Assembly (NCBI GenBank): GCA_006503535.1
Contig: QYRS01000001.1
Coordinates: 2,480,001 to 2,544,000, forward strand
Reading direction: 5' to 3'
Source: Arthrinium phaeospermum
Taxonomy: Eukaryota; Ascomycota; Sordariomycetes; Amphisphaeriales; Apiosporaceae
Length of the DNA: 64,000 nt
The position numbers were made by a program, and so were the translations under genes. The notes beneath the pieces were generated by a model. The model was not told where the DNA came from and ran no database searches. It saw only the letters and a list, made by a program, of their open reading frames with translations. Shown here piece after piece: positions 23,776 to 34,917 of the stretch (its first letter is position 1; every line of letters starts with the position of its first letter).

Positions 23776-26700
23776 GATTGCGGAATGAATCGACTTCTGC
23801 AAGAGAGCGGAATTATGTTAGTGGGGTGCAGTCAAGGTGAAGAGTCGGGCTGGATTGATTTGCAATGACGGTGAATAGTGGGGGAGTTGGTTGCCCTGGG
23901 CGAAGAGAAAATTTGTATTCAATTCGGGCCAACAATCTCTTCTAGCTTTCAGTGGCACAGGCGCAGCAGGCAGAATTTTGGATAATCGATGCCAATTGCT
24001 TGCAACTGCGTCTTCTCGTTGAAGGTGCGCAGTGGTGGCCCGAATGATTGCAAAAACACTCAAGGCGCTGGGCAGGCAAGGCTGAGGAGCGGGGAGGGGG
24101 GCTTGTGGTGAAGAGGCGGTGGTGGAGGATGGAGGGGAAGGTGGTGACTGGGACCGGGACTTACCAAGTGGGAAATGGGCTTTGAAGACGAGGAAGGAGG
24201 GGTATCACAAAATGTTACTCTGCGATGAGAGTCTTCTTTCTACGGGACGCAGGAAGGAATAGAAGAGAGGATGGGTTTGGATGAAAGGAGGAATGAGTAG
24301 AAAAGATCGAAGAGCAGACTTCGGTGCGGTGGAGGTGGGAGGAGTAGAAGTTATAATGGCACGAATTGTTTCTATCGCCTTCAGTCAAGAGAAGAAAAAA
24401 AAGGAACCTTCTTAGGCGCTGGAACTTGCAGCACTAGCACGGTCCCTGCTTTTGCTGTGCTAGGCACACTCTCAGACTCTGTTTTTTCCCTCTCCGGCTC
24501 TGAAAGACCAAAGAATTCGATGCGATTCCATTTCCATGAGCCTCTGTTAGTGGGGCAACTGGGGAGCAACCGCATCGCAGCCTCGGCCAGCCTGAGGATT
24601 TGATTGGCCGGGGAGGAGGCCAAGCGGCAAGCACGGGCCCAGGCTACAAGGCAGACCTTCTCCAAAGTTCCAGAACTGACGGCGAGCTAAGCAAACTGCC
24701 ATGATGGAAACGGCATTGCCTGGAATGCAGCCCCAGCCTCAAGGCATTCTCAAGACTTCCATCAGGGCCACCTACCTGGATCTGGCTCCCAGCTGTGCTC
24801 TGAATAACCGGCCTAATCTGTCTCGGTAACCAATCATTCATTCCCAGATCCTAGGCCCGTTGGCTCTCGTAGACTTTTGGCTGCCTGTTTGCGTCCTCGT
24901 TCCCATGAGGCTGAAGTGAGCTCCAAGTGGGTACCGTCTTTTGCCTCCTCTGCGGAGAACCCATGAAGCTTTTCTCGCCCAACTCCACCTACAGATAAGA
25001 TAAGATACTAGTGTGTACTGTCCGCTTCAGCCAGTCCCGCCGCCTGCAGTGTAAGTCTTCGACTCAATCCGACCTGCCGACTTCTCATTTGATCTGTGTG
25101 ACGTGACTGGACTGATCAATACCCACTGTGCACCTCATCTTTACTACTGAAATCTGCTTCTGCATTAGTTGTGTTGCTTCTGATCAATCGCTGGCCCAAC
25201 GATGGTGGAAAGCCCCGCCATCGTTCAGCACGTTATTGATAGCGGGGTTGGCGGGGTTGTGGTGTTGAGTCAGTTCAACACCGTCCAGCCGTTCTCTCGT
25301 CCCGCATCATGTCGCCAAGCATGTATTTCAAACCACTCATGATGGACTGCGGCTTATCACCAAATATTGATTCGTTTCAATTCAATTCACTGTATACTTC
25401 CCAGTACTCCTCAACCAGTACCTTACACTTGGGAAAATGCTCGGACAAACACGTAGGAGGTAAAATCTGGCCATTGACTTCCAAGCATGTCAGGCCCGCC
25501 GTTCTGGCCAATGTTGTAAAATATGAGCTCAAGCTGGTTGGACTCTCTCATATGATTTTGATAACAAGCCAGCACCAAATATCATGAGCAAACTTTTATG
25601 TCGCTTATTGATTCCAGGACTCCTCAACAGTCAAGCCGTTAGGTGTGTCTATTTCCCTTTTCCACCTAGTCCATGGACTCTGTGACTTCGCCGTTGGCAT
25701 CTTGGCGCAATTTCAGCTCCATACGGCCTCATTCTCCCACTCTTGCCTTCATATCGATTGGCCTCCACAGAGTGGCGGTTACATCTTCCTGGATTATAAG
25801 CATAGAAAGCGGATTCGAATCCAGACTGGGGCCGGATCTGTCAATGCCGATTGCGATCGAGTTTGGCGCTATTGAGCGGTTCTTCGACACAATTTTATTA
25901 TTCCGCTGGCTCAAGGGCTGACCATGAGGCTTAAAAGAGGCAGTTGGTAGGAAGTTACAGACTTGGCACCCCTTCCCTATTCTGAACGATACATGGTGAC
26001 ATGATTATGAAGCGATCTCGTTGCTTGATACGTTAGGAGAGAACATGATGACAGACCAAGGAAATTTCCATGTAAGCAACTGTTAGGTCGGTGCCCAAGA
26101 GCGGTTGTTTATCGCGACTAGACATCGGGATCCCAATCCTAGGGCTGGCCGTGGGAATACCGCATGGGAACCGGCAGTGTCACGCACGCAGCTATGGAGC
26201 TGCTATAATAGGTCCTATGGGGCCTGGTGTCAACTTTCCTGAAAGAACTGTTTGCTAGGCTAGGATTGGCCCAATGCTTGTTCCTCACTTATGGATGATG
26301 GTTGAATCCGGGAGAGGCTCCGCTCTAGGTGAAACTTGCATTTCAAGTGAACCTTCAATGTTCAGAATATAAGAGAAGGAAAGTCACGATAACTGCTGCA
26401 TGCTCTCGATCCAGAGTAACAAACTCCAAAACATCATCTTCTGGAGCTTCTGAGATATAGTTGAGTGACTGTCAATATGACCTTCCACGTAGGTCTAGAG
26501 GATCTACGGCAATCAATTCGAGGATAACAGAAGTGGCCTCTGACCTACTTTGGTAAGCAGGCCTCCGCTTTACATATTTCAGCAGGGATGGGTCGTACAA
26601 TGGGACCCGTCATTCACCAAATACCGACTCAACATACTCCGTGCACGCCTCGGTTTAGGCCCCTGGCCCCCTTTTGCCATAATGCCAACCTAGTTGTTAA

Positions 26701-27683
26701 GCTTAAGCTGACGAGAGGGGCCGGGCCACCTGGACTTCCGGCTCGGGCATTTTGCCCAATTATCGTCTTCTCCGTGTCTATCGCGCATGCCGAGCAAAAA
26801 GTTTGCACATAACTCAATGCACACCGACCAGATAGCAATGCAATATGGTCCACGCCGGTTTCATCGTTTCAAGAAGTCATCCATCAGAGGCCGCCGGGCC
26901 ACCCGACGAGTTGGTCGGACATCCCAAAAGAACAAAAAATCAAGCTGGTTAAACGACGAGGGTGGCAGTTTTGATGGAGACCAGGCCAGGGGGGTTACAG
27001 GGTTGGCCTTGGCGTCTCCGTTTGATCGAGTGCGATCTGGTGCAAGAATACGCGAAGCCGTTGGCGGCTAGGCCAATCAGCGGGCGTTCCGTTGCCCAGG
27101 ATCTCTAATTCCGGCCAAGTCCCCCGTCCCCAAAGAAACAAGCGCAGACGGCATGAGCATTGGCACGCGAGTCTTGGGGGGTCTGCTGCCGCATGCTCTG
27201 TTTCAGCGACGACTCCTGGTTCATATGGTTCTCATGCCTTGAAGCATTCGGGAAACATTTCCAAGAAAATGGCACACGGGAAGATGGCGAGATGCGCGAA
27301 AAGAGGCCAACAATCAAGGTTGGCAACCTGGTGGCCGTCATCCATTGCCTGGCAATCGGCATTGATAGCAGCACTCGTAATCAGTGACTGGAGGAAGTAC
27401 ATATAGATCCCAAGGGGATGCAATGCCATCCCGATTCGCCTCCATTCTACCTTTTACACTTTTGCACACACTCAGCGAACATCCCTCCCCATATTATTAT
27501 ACAAGACTTTCTGGCCCCCTTGTTCCAAGTTACATTCGTGTACCGTCCGGCTGGGCTCATAGCAAAAACACATCGTCCCAACCTATCCCTGCTGCAGCTA
27601 TTACATCCACATCCAAGCCTTCCTCTTGTTCTTCCCTTCCGTTCGACTCGAGTCAACACATCTCGGCATCCCAAGCCCCCAAA
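23776..27683. other. Divergent intergenic region between HSP90 and the YbjQ gene, no gene seen
   Basis: About 3.9 kb. The first 900 bp upstream of HSP90 is purine-rich on the plus strand and probably holds its promoter and leader. A candidate heat-shock element core lies at 24404-24411. Frames between 25300 and 27400 are short and have no family resemblance. A tRNA B-box-like GATTCGAATCC at about 25813 has no matching cloverleaf. Confidence 0.5.
24404..24411. promoter_or_regulatory. Possible heat-shock element core (GAAnnTTC)
   Basis: GAACCTTC, about 630 bp before the HSP90 start, followed by a further GAA at a looser spacing. Two inverted nGAAn pentamers are the minimal half of an HSF site. 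Heat induction of HSP90 is family knowledge; the use of this site is inference. Confidence 0.3.
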
Positions 27684-28148
27684 ATGCTGTCCAACCGCAA
27701 GTCCATGCTCGCCGTCCCGGCGCCCAACCGCGCCTCGACCTTCAGCAACGCCGCGCCGCCGCAGTACCAGCAGACGCACCCCTTCAGCGTGGCACACCCG
27801 GAGTCGGAGCCGCACAGCGGAACGCCCTCGGTGCCGACGTCCACCACGCCGACCCTGCCGGGGTACCGCGTGGTGCGGACGCTGGGCGCCGTGTACGGCA
27901 GCACGACGTGCGCCCGCAAGGACACCAAGTCGCTCCTCAAGTCCGTCACGGGCTTCGGGTCCGAGGCCAAGAGCCTCACCCACCTCCTCTACAACGCGCG
28001 CGAGCAGGCCACGGCCCGCCTCATCGTCGACTGCCTCGCCCGCGGCGGCAACGCCATCGTCGGCATGGGCTACGGCGAGAGCGAGATCTTGGGCTTCGCC
28101 CAGGTTTCCGTGTACGGCACGGCCGTCTACGTGGAGAAGGAAGTTTAG
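27684..28148 (+). CDS. YbjQ/UPF0145 (DUF74) family protein
   Basis: Single exon, 154 residues, ATG at 27684 in the context CCAAAATGC. The frame extends upstream to 27384, but that part reads as leader. Residues about 1-50 are a Ser/Pro-rich extension. From about residue 50 the YbjQ fold follows: the opening strand 'GYRVVRTLGAVYGST', the helix with SLTHLLYNAREQA, then the family signature GGNAIVGMGYGESEI and the terminal strand QVSVYGTAVYV. Bacterial members of about 105 residues form pentamers and are sometimes annotated as heavy-metal-binding, without firm biochemistry. The core here is the usual length, with a fungal N-terminal extension. The role in fungi is unknown. Confidence 0.9.
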   Translation: MLSNRKSMLAVPAPNRASTFSNAAPPQYQQTHPFSVAHPESEPHSGTPSVPTSTTPTLPGYRVVRTLGAVYGSTTCARKDTKSLLKSVTGFGSEAKSLTHLLYNAREQATARLIVDCLARGGNAIVGMGYGESEILGFAQVSVYGTAVYVEKEV

Positions 28149-28910
28149 TTTCCCTACTCGACAGAAAGATGAACGAGGTAAGTTCCATCAAAGAAGTGCG
28201 AGTGCCCTTTGAAAACGAACCCCAGCTGACAAGGTGTCAGGTTTCCTTGGTTATTGCCACGAAAACATGAACAAAATGGGGCTCGTCCTTCGAGTCGGAA
28301 CATTTCTTCTTCTTTCATGATCTGTCTTCGATATTTTGCATTTGGGTAGCGTCATAGAAAACCTCTGTCACGGGTTCGGGCGTTTGGAGTTTTTTGAGGT
28401 TCGAATTCGTACATGACGACAACATACATAAGATAGGGCAAACGATTGGCTTCAAATCTCTTATGCTTCTCAGTCAGGCGTGGTGTGCCGCATACACGAA
28501 CTCTCATGTAAAGAAAGAAGTCGTCGCGCTTAAGTAAGCATTGACACTGTTTGTCCAAGATGTGACATTCGGATCTACAGTACAGCAACGTTGCTCGGAT
28601 GCTGCAATGCATGAATTATGGGGGCGTCCGTCTACATACAGATGCATGCGCAGGAGTATCGGGATAGTGTTCCACACTCCCGGAAGTCGGTTGCTCCGTG
28701 CAGCCTGCACTTTGGCCATTCGTTCTTTGGCATGAGAGTGGGTAATAGTAATAAATATTATGAGAATTACAAATATCATCGCCTGGGGAGTTATGCCAAT
28801 GCACACACAGATCGAGTAAAATTGCTACATTTGTTCATCGCGACGTGGGCGGCAATAGGATGGATTTTTTCTTACAAGTTTTTTGCGTTGTTATTTTTCC
28901 CTGAAGGGTA
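28149..28910. other. Convergent 3' regions, no gene seen
   Basis: Separates the 3' ends of the YbjQ gene and the mitochondrial protein gene. Overlapping short frames on both strands are not protein-like. Confidence 0.6.
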
Positions 28911-30173
28911 TCATCTATAATCTGACAAGTAGCCCTGGAGCTTCCAAAGCTTCAACTGTAGATCCGTAGTCCGCCTTCCGGCCAACATGAATATCGCCCC
29001 ATCTTGGAGAGCCCCGGCCTCTTTCCGAACCCGAGCGGCAGCCTCCTCGCCCAGGAGCATGGGCATATTGTGAACAGCAACCGCCGTCTTGACCCCCTCC
29101 TTATCGACGAACTCAAAAGTGGCAAACGGGCCAGGCGAGTTCCCCTTTTCCTCCGTCTTCGTCGTCCTGCCCTCTCCGTCGGCGGGTTGTTGCGAGCCAT
29201 CCTCATCGCCAAACCACAAGACGGCGCCCTTGTGCTTGTACTGGACGTCGCCCCAGCCGAAGCACTTGGCGAGGAAGTAGCGACCCTGCTCCACGCACAG
29301 CCGCGAGAGGTACAGCAGGTCCCGCTCGATGTGCTGGCGCATCAGGCCCAGCACGAACTCGTCCATGTCCTGCCGCCACACGGACTTCTGGCCAAACGTC
29401 TTGTACTGCGAACTCGAGGGCCCGAACAGGAAGCGCCACTGCTGATAGAAACCGGACTTGTCTGTGCACATAGCGGCCAGAACATCTTTGCGCGCCGGAG
29501 CGTACGCGTTCGGCCCGCGGAGCTTTCCACTCGAAGATGACGTCTTCTTCGTCCTCGCCGCATCGTCGGTTTCCCCGGCCGTAGATGAGGCCGCAGCCTC
29601 TTCCTTTGCGTTCTTCTTGTTCTGGTTCTTTTCCTGCTTGCTCTCGTCTAGCGCCAAGCTCCGCGGCACCCACCACGGCTGCCCCGTCTCGGGGTGCGTG
29701 ACCAGGTGGAAGTCCTGGAGGAAGAAGCTCGGGACCCGCTCCCGGGTCATGGACTCGTAGCGCACGGGCGTCGCGAGGGCCTGCGCGAAGGCGTTGGCGG
29801 CGAACTGGCGCTCGAACAGGCTCTGGGGCTTGGAGGCGGTAGGCGGCGGCTTCTTGGGCTTGCGCTTCGTGTACTGCTCGCGCCGCGCCCAGAAGGACGG
29901 GTCCATGACGGGCGACAGCGGCAGGCTGCCCGCCGCCGTCTCTATCGTCTTCGCATCGGAGTCGATCTGGAAGGCTCGTTCCCAGTCGTTGAAGAGACTA
30001 TCGCTGTCGTCTTCACTTTTCGTGGACGGCGCCGGTGGTCGTTGGGAATTACTGATATTGGCTTGATCGCTGTTGCTGGGCGCTTTGGAGGCGTATGGGC
30101 GGCATTGCTGTTGGGCCTGGCAAATGCGATTCGAGATAGCACTGCTACCTCGCAACGCCGGGCATCGTCTCAT
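28911..30173 (-). CDS. Predicted mitochondrial protein, fungal-type, function unassigned
   Basis: Single exon, 420 residues. The N-terminus (MRRCPALRGSS... to RPYAS) is Arg/Ser/Ala/Gln-rich, free of acids and ends in an R-x-Y/A-S type cleavage context, all signs of a matrix-targeting presequence. A disordered Ser/Asp/Lys linker follows. The body has aromatic-rich conserved-looking blocks (PVRYESMTRERVPSFFLQDF, HPETGQPWWVP, KSGFYQQWRFLFG) and a C-terminal helical part with DEFVLGLMRQHIERDLLYL. The motif GPNAYAPARKDVL follows a low-complexity Lys/Ala insert. I do not recognise a named family; a mitoribosomal or mitochondrial expression factor is a guess from the presequence and the aromatic, basic composition. 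It is divergently paired with ClpP across 518 bp. Confidence 0.78.
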   Translation of the reverse strand: MRRCPALRGSSAISNRICQAQQQCRPYASKAPSNSDQANISNSQRPPAPSTKSEDDSDSLFNDWERAFQIDSDAKTIETAAGSLPLSPVMDPSFWARREQYTKRKPKKPPPTASKPQSLFERQFAANAFAQALATPVRYESMTRERVPSFFLQDFHLVTHPETGQPWWVPRSLALDESKQEKNQNKKNAKEEAAASSTAGETDDAARTKKTSSSSGKLRGPNAYAPARKDVLAAMCTDKSGFYQQWRFLFGPSSSQYKTFGQKSVWRQDMDEFVLGLMRQHIERDLLYLSRLCVEQGRYFLAKCFGWGDVQYKHKGAVLWFGDEDGSQQPADGEGRTTKTEEKGNSPGPFATFEFVDKEGVKTAVAVHNMPMLLGEEAAARVRKEAGALQDGAIFMLAGRRTTDLQLKLWKLQGYLSDYR

Positions 30174-30691
30174 AGCCGCATATGTGCTGAAGTCTGTCGG
30201 GTGTGGCTTTCAAAATGATTTAGAGGGCGACCAATTATGTCAATTGAGCTTGAGCCAGCGGTTAGCTGCACTTATCGGGCAATGCTTTATCGTAGGAGAA
30301 AAGCCCCAACGCATGTACTAATTACAGGCTAACTGTACGCTGCAATAAACACTTTCTTAACCCTTAACAATTGGCGTAATTCGGAACAAATGAAAATTGG
30401 ACGTCCCTCGAACGTTCACTTGGTGTGTAGATTGAATTTCTAGATATTAGTACTACAAGCAGTTCAACGCTCGGTTTGTCCAGTCTACTCTGCTACGGAA
30501 GTAGCGAACGAAGTCCCCTGTTTTCCCTAAGTACCTACATGTAGCTATCGGCCAGAGCTCCACCGCCCGCCGACGTCAGAGCTGTCTAGGGCGCCCGCGT
30601 CGGGAAGCTCAATAGCTGCACGTTTAGAACCAACACCACTTCGACATCCCACTAGGAAATAAGCAACGCAAAGTCGCGCTCTGCTGTCGAC
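30174..30691. promoter_or_regulatory. Bidirectional promoter region of two mitochondrial-protein genes
   Basis: 518 bp separate two divergent start codons whose products both begin with matrix-targeting-like sequences. No TATA box is obvious. The region includes AT-rich DNA at 30310-30480 and a GC-rich block at 30545-30605. Shared regulation is inference. Confidence 0.4.
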
Positions 30692-31660
30692 ATGAACGTT
30701 CAAAGACCGCTATGGCGGGCGTTAAGGACATTGCCTTCGAGGCAAGTCCGTTCTTTTGGAGGGTTCCCAGGTAGCGGCTTTCAATCGCCCACGGGAGCCA
30801 TCCCGTTGCCATACATCACAGAAGTCACAGTAAGCTGAGAGGGAACCAACAAAGAAACTGTGTTTAGATTTGCTAATTGGATAGACCGGAGGCTGGAGAA
30901 CCTGTTAGTTACCCTGGACGAACTACGCGATCATCTCAAGGCCAGCCATGTTGACGAGTTTCCAATTGCAGATGACATCTTCTCGAAGCTCCTTCAGGTA
31001 CGAACAGCCCCCCTCCTCCCTCTTCCAGTCGAGAGCCTTGGAACTTCGATCAATTGACCCCGAGGGCGGTATATGTAGGAGCGGATCATCTGCCTGAACG
31101 GCGCCATCGACGACACCGTGTCCGCCTCCATCGTCGCGCAGCTCCTGTGGCTCGAGTCGGACAACCCGGACAAGCCGATCACGATGTACATCCAGTCGCC
31201 CGGCGGCTCGGTGGTGGCGGGCCTGTCGATCTACGACACGATGACGTACATCCGATCGCCCGTGTCGACGGTGTGCCTGGGGCAGGCGGCGTCGATGGGG
31301 TCGCTGCTGCTGGCGGGCGGCGAGAAGGGCAAGCGGTACGCGCTGCCGCACAGCAGCATCATGGTGCACCAGCCGCTGGGCGGCACGCAGGGCCAGACCA
31401 GCGACATCCTCATCTACGCGAACCAGATCCAGCGCACGCGCGAGCAGCTCAACGAGATCTACCGCAAGCACCTCAACCAGGCCCACGGCCACGAGAAGTA
31501 CGGCCTCAAGGACGTCGAGGACATGATGGACCGCGACAGGTACCTGAGCTCCCAGGAGGCCAAGGAGATCGGCATCATCGATGAGATCCTCACGCGCAGG
31601 GAGGAGAAGGTTAAGCGGGAGGATAGCACCGAGGCGAAGAAAGACGAGGAACAGAAATAG
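30692..31660 (+). CDS. CLPP: Mitochondrial ATP-dependent Clp protease proteolytic subunit
   Basis: Serine peptidase that forms the double-heptamer chamber fed by ClpX in the matrix. Four exons: 30692-30829, 30885-30903 (19 nt), 30972-30997 (26 nt) and 31079-31660. All introns are GT-AG and the joined product is 254 residues. Exon 1 encodes a basic presequence ([20 protein letters not shown]) and the start of the conserved block (PLPYITEVT). The two tiny exons supply the expected [15 protein letters not shown], and exon 4 continues [12 protein letters not shown]. Catalytic Ser lies in GQAASMGS (about residue 133), His in IMVHQPLGG (about 157), and Asp in the MDRDRYLS block. Without the microexons the conserved N-terminal loop would be lost, so the structure is well supported. 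The C-terminal tail is Lys/Glu-rich. Confidence 0.95.
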
Positions 31661-31986
31661 ATGAGAGGCTGCAGTATATTATAAGGAGCTGCGTCTTGCA
31701 GCTATGCTGTGAGACTGGGTGCCACGTTGGCTGTCTTACGCCAGCGCGCGCGTGACTCTTTATACAAAGGTTATCAGCGCCCAGGCCATTAGTCGGATGC
31801 CTAGGCTGCATGTGGTTATATACAGGGCGTGTACTCATGCCTCTTGTGTGCGTCATGGCTGAAACATCAAGTCAAGTGCTCATGGTTTAGTTGCTCTTCG
31901 TGCTACAAGATGTTGCTATGAGTATGTGCGTAGCATGTATATGCTTCAGAGACTATGTACATATGGATAACGCCTGCTCTCTACAT
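31661..31986. other. Convergent 3' regions of ClpP and GH43 genes
   Basis: About 330 bp between two stop codons that face each other. No gene seen. Confidence 0.6.
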
Positions 31987-33567
31987 CTAGACACACTGCG
32001 AGTACCACTCATTGGAAACCTTGCAGGTACCCTGCGAGCAGCACGTAGCGCCAGTCCACCCCGACCCGCCGCACTGCGCGTAGAGGCCCTGGCAATTCGG
32101 CGCGGGCGCCGGATTGTTTGCAGTCGTAGTGGGCGCGGGCGCCTGGGTCGGCGCGCTCCCCCCTCCTCCTCCTCCGGCCGTGGTAGTCGGCTGCGGCGAC
32201 GCCCCGCTGCCGTTGCTGAACTGCCACCAGTTGAAGTTGAACAGGTTGTCGGACCCACCCGTGAAGCGCAAAAACAAATCCTTGGTGCCCGTCGCTCCGC
32301 TCACCGGGCACGTCACCGTCGTCCACGTGCTCCAGCCGCCCGTTCCCGTCACCGTGCAGGTCCCGACGAGGGTGCCCGTCGCGCTGCCGAGGCGCAGCTC
32401 GATCTTGCCGCCGCTCGTGGCCGAGGAGACGCGCGCGCTAAATGAGGTGGCGCCGTTGCCAAAGTTGACTCCTTTCACCTTGATGTAGTCGCCGTTGTTG
32501 ATGAAGGACACGGCCATGCCGCCCTCGCTGGCGGTTTCGGTCTTGACGCCCTGCGACCATGCCATGGTCTCGGCTTCGACCCGCACGTAGGGGTCGAGGG
32601 TGCCGACCTGTGCGGGGCCCGTCGTCGACATCTTGATGGTCGGGATGGTGCCGTCGGCGTTGTAGGCGAACTCCTCCACGGCCACGGACCGCTGGTAGCC
32701 GCTGCCGCCCGGCAGGGCGCCGTTGTGGTAGAAGAAGTACGACTTGCCCTTGTAGTCGATCATGCCCGGGTGGTTGGTGAAGCTGGCGCCGGCCGAGGCC
32801 ATGATGAGCCCCTTGTACGTCCAGGGCCCGGTGGCGCTGGGGCCGGTCGAGTACCGGATGTCCTCGGAGCAGCAGTTGGCCGCGTAGATCATGTAGTAGG
32901 TGCTGTTGCGCTCGTAGAGCCAGGGGCCCTCCTCGAAAGTGGTCGGGCGCTGGGCGTTGCCGTTGCGCTGGCCGAAGCCGGCCGTGGTCAGCTGCACCTT
33001 GTTGACGCCGCCGCTGTACGAGACCATGTCGGCGTTGAGCTTGACGTACGACAGGTTCGGGTTGCCCCAGTACAGGTAGGCCTGGCCGTCGGTGTCGATG
33101 AAGACGGTCGGGTCGATCTCGTTGTTCGAGACCAGCGGCTTGCCCAGCGCGTCCTTGTAGGGGCCCTCGATCTTGTCGCTCACGCCCACGCCGATGGACA
33201 TGGCGCCGCTGTTCTCGCGGACCGGCACGTAGAAGTAGAACTTGCCGTTGCGCTGCACCGTCTGGCCAGCCCACGCGTTGGCGTTGGCCCAGCTGAAGGT
33301 GGCCAGGCTGGCGGGCACGCCGTGGTCCTGCCAGTTCTGCATGTCGGCCGACGAGTACAGGTGCCACTCGCGCATGTCGTAGCCCGTCGCGCCGTCCTGG
33401 TCGCGGCCGGTGAAGACGTACACCCGGTCATTGTAGATCATTGGCGCCGGGTCGGTGCTGTAGATGGTCTGCACAATCGGGTTGTCGGCCCGGGTGATGC
33501 CCACGCCGCTCAGCACGGCGCCGAGCAGCAGCAGGGCGCGGGACGCCCAGGGAGTCGCGGATCTCAT
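31987..33567 (-). CDS. Secreted family 43 glycoside hydrolase with CBM6 and CBM1
   Basis: Single exon, 526 residues from the ATG at 33567, which gives a clean signal peptide ending near ITRA/DNP. An in-frame ATG at 33600 adds 11 residues and cannot be excluded. The five-blade propeller GH43 domain covers about residues 28-330. The general base Asp is in YSTDPAPM, the second Asp in NNEIDPTVF and the acid Glu in TFEEGPW. A CBM6-type beta-sandwich follows (about 340-470, opening [14 protein letters not shown] and ending [10 protein letters not shown]). A Thr/Pro/Gly linker leads to a C-terminal cellulose-binding CBM1 ([15 protein letters not shown]... with the aromatic binding residues). Members act on xylan or arabinan side chains as xylosidase or arabinofuranosidase. 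Which of these applies cannot be settled here. Confidence 0.95.
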   Translation of the reverse strand: MRSATPWASRALLLLGAVLSGVGITRADNPIVQTIYSTDPAPMIYNDRVYVFTGRDQDGATGYDMREWHLYSSADMQNWQDHGVPASLATFSWANANAWAGQTVQRNGKFYFYVPVRENSGAMSIGVGVSDKIEGPYKDALGKPLVSNNEIDPTVFIDTDGQAYLYWGNPNLSYVKLNADMVSYSGGVNKVQLTTAGFGQRNGNAQRPTTFEEGPWLYERNSTYYMIYAANCCSEDIRYSTGPSATGPWTYKGLIMASAGASFTNHPGMIDYKGKSYFFYHNGALPGGSGYQRSVAVEEFAYNADGTIPTIKMSTTGPAQVGTLDPYVRVEAETMAWSQGVKTETASEGGMAVSFINNGDYIKVKGVNFGNGATSFSARVSSATSGGKIELRLGSATGTLVGTCTVTGTGGWSTWTTVTCPVSGATGTKDLFLRFTGGSDNLFNFNWWQFSNGSGASPQPTTTAGGGGGGSAPTQAPAPTTTANNPAPAPNCQGLYAQCGGSGWTGATCCSQGTCKVSNEWYSQCV

Positions 33568-34917
33568 GATGGTGGCAGCGGCAGCAGTAGATTGTCGCAA
33601 GCTCTCATCGATGCCTTAGCGATTGGTGCTACCGGTAGCCACCCCAAGCTGGGTCGGGATTAGCCATGACTTATGTAGTTGATTCGACCCATGGCGGATG
33701 CCGCGGTTGCCGCCCATACGATGTTCTGCATGGCCGAGATGGGGAAGTAGCTCGTATCCGCGTAGCCCAAGATATTTCGCATCAATGGGAGTCGTTGCGG
33801 GGCCATGGTTAGATCTACGTGCCATCACACGGCATAGTCCGTGGTTGCAATCGGCAGGGCGAATGCACCATTGCTTTCGGTTATCTTTCGACCGTCTTTT
33901 TTTCCGTCGCCTGGGTCGTCGTGGTCTGCTGTCTCCTCTTCGGCAACCTGGCTCCGAGCCTACCGAAACAGGCCCAGTGCCGATGGTCCCCGGAGAAAAT
34001 ACCCCAGTCGTACCAGACTGCGGACCCTGACCCCGGTGACAACCCGCACCTATCAGAGCCCAATATTGATTTTAGGTTACTTTATACCATGGCTTATATG
34101 GTACCATGACATAAACAGATGCACTGGGGAACTTGTCATACGATTGGCATCCCCCAAATGCAACTGGGACCTGCGTCATGGTGCATCTAGGAAATGTGAG
34201 AATACTCGTATTTAGACTTCGTGTTGATATCCTGTTCTCACCTGCCATTCCTGAACATTATACGAGAAAAGCTGTGATAGATATTTGTTCCCGGTGTTAT
34301 GAGAATGATAGCAACATAGCTTTGGCCAAAAACTAAAGCGTATGGACCATATTTACCACAATATAAAGAATCCGCTATAGACAGGGAATTCTTTGATGAG
34401 CTACAAGAGGCATTGAAAGGCGTGTACAAAGCCTTGGGAAACCCACAACGCCATTATATTCCATACAATATAACATCAGGTGCATCATGACAGGAGAAAT
34501 ATTGTTTTGTTTCCGTCATGGCATACTAATTTGACACCGGCGGGCAGTCAGATTCCATACCTCGGCCGAACGAATTAGCAACCAGGTGCCTTGGTTGTTA
34601 CGCCTCGGCTTTCGTGTGGGGGGCTTGTCCTTGGCTCTGTTGGACGACAGCAAAGGCAGTCGAGTATAGTCCGGGCCAGCAAAACTTTGCATATCACATA
34701 ACGCTTTTGGCCATATGGCCAATATGCAAAGCCAAGAACCCTTCCTAAACCGGATCAGATTAGAAAGTTTACTGGCCGCACCTTGGAATGTGACATAATG
34801 CGTTTCTAGAGGAGCAGTCAACAAGGGACTGGGCGGATCCACTTCAACTAAGAGCAAATGGACTATAGCGTTCATATATAATTCTAATAACCAGATAAAC
34901 CATAATTACATAGCCGA
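33568..34917. other. Intergenic, AT-rich in part; no supported gene
   Basis: About 1.35 kb. It contains the GH43 upstream region and the GMC 3' region. One ATG-less open stretch on the plus strand (34320-34490) has protein-like composition and is described among the findings. A small inverted repeat, ACCATGGCTTATATGGTACCATG-like, lies near 34086-34108. Confidence 0.5.

Noticed and set aside
25800..25830. tRNA-like B box (GATTCGAATCC)
   Set aside because: No A box at the right distance and no cloverleaf can be drawn.
32725..33663. 312-codon plus-strand frame opposite GH43
   Set aside because: Antisense shadow of a GC-rich gene; no motif.
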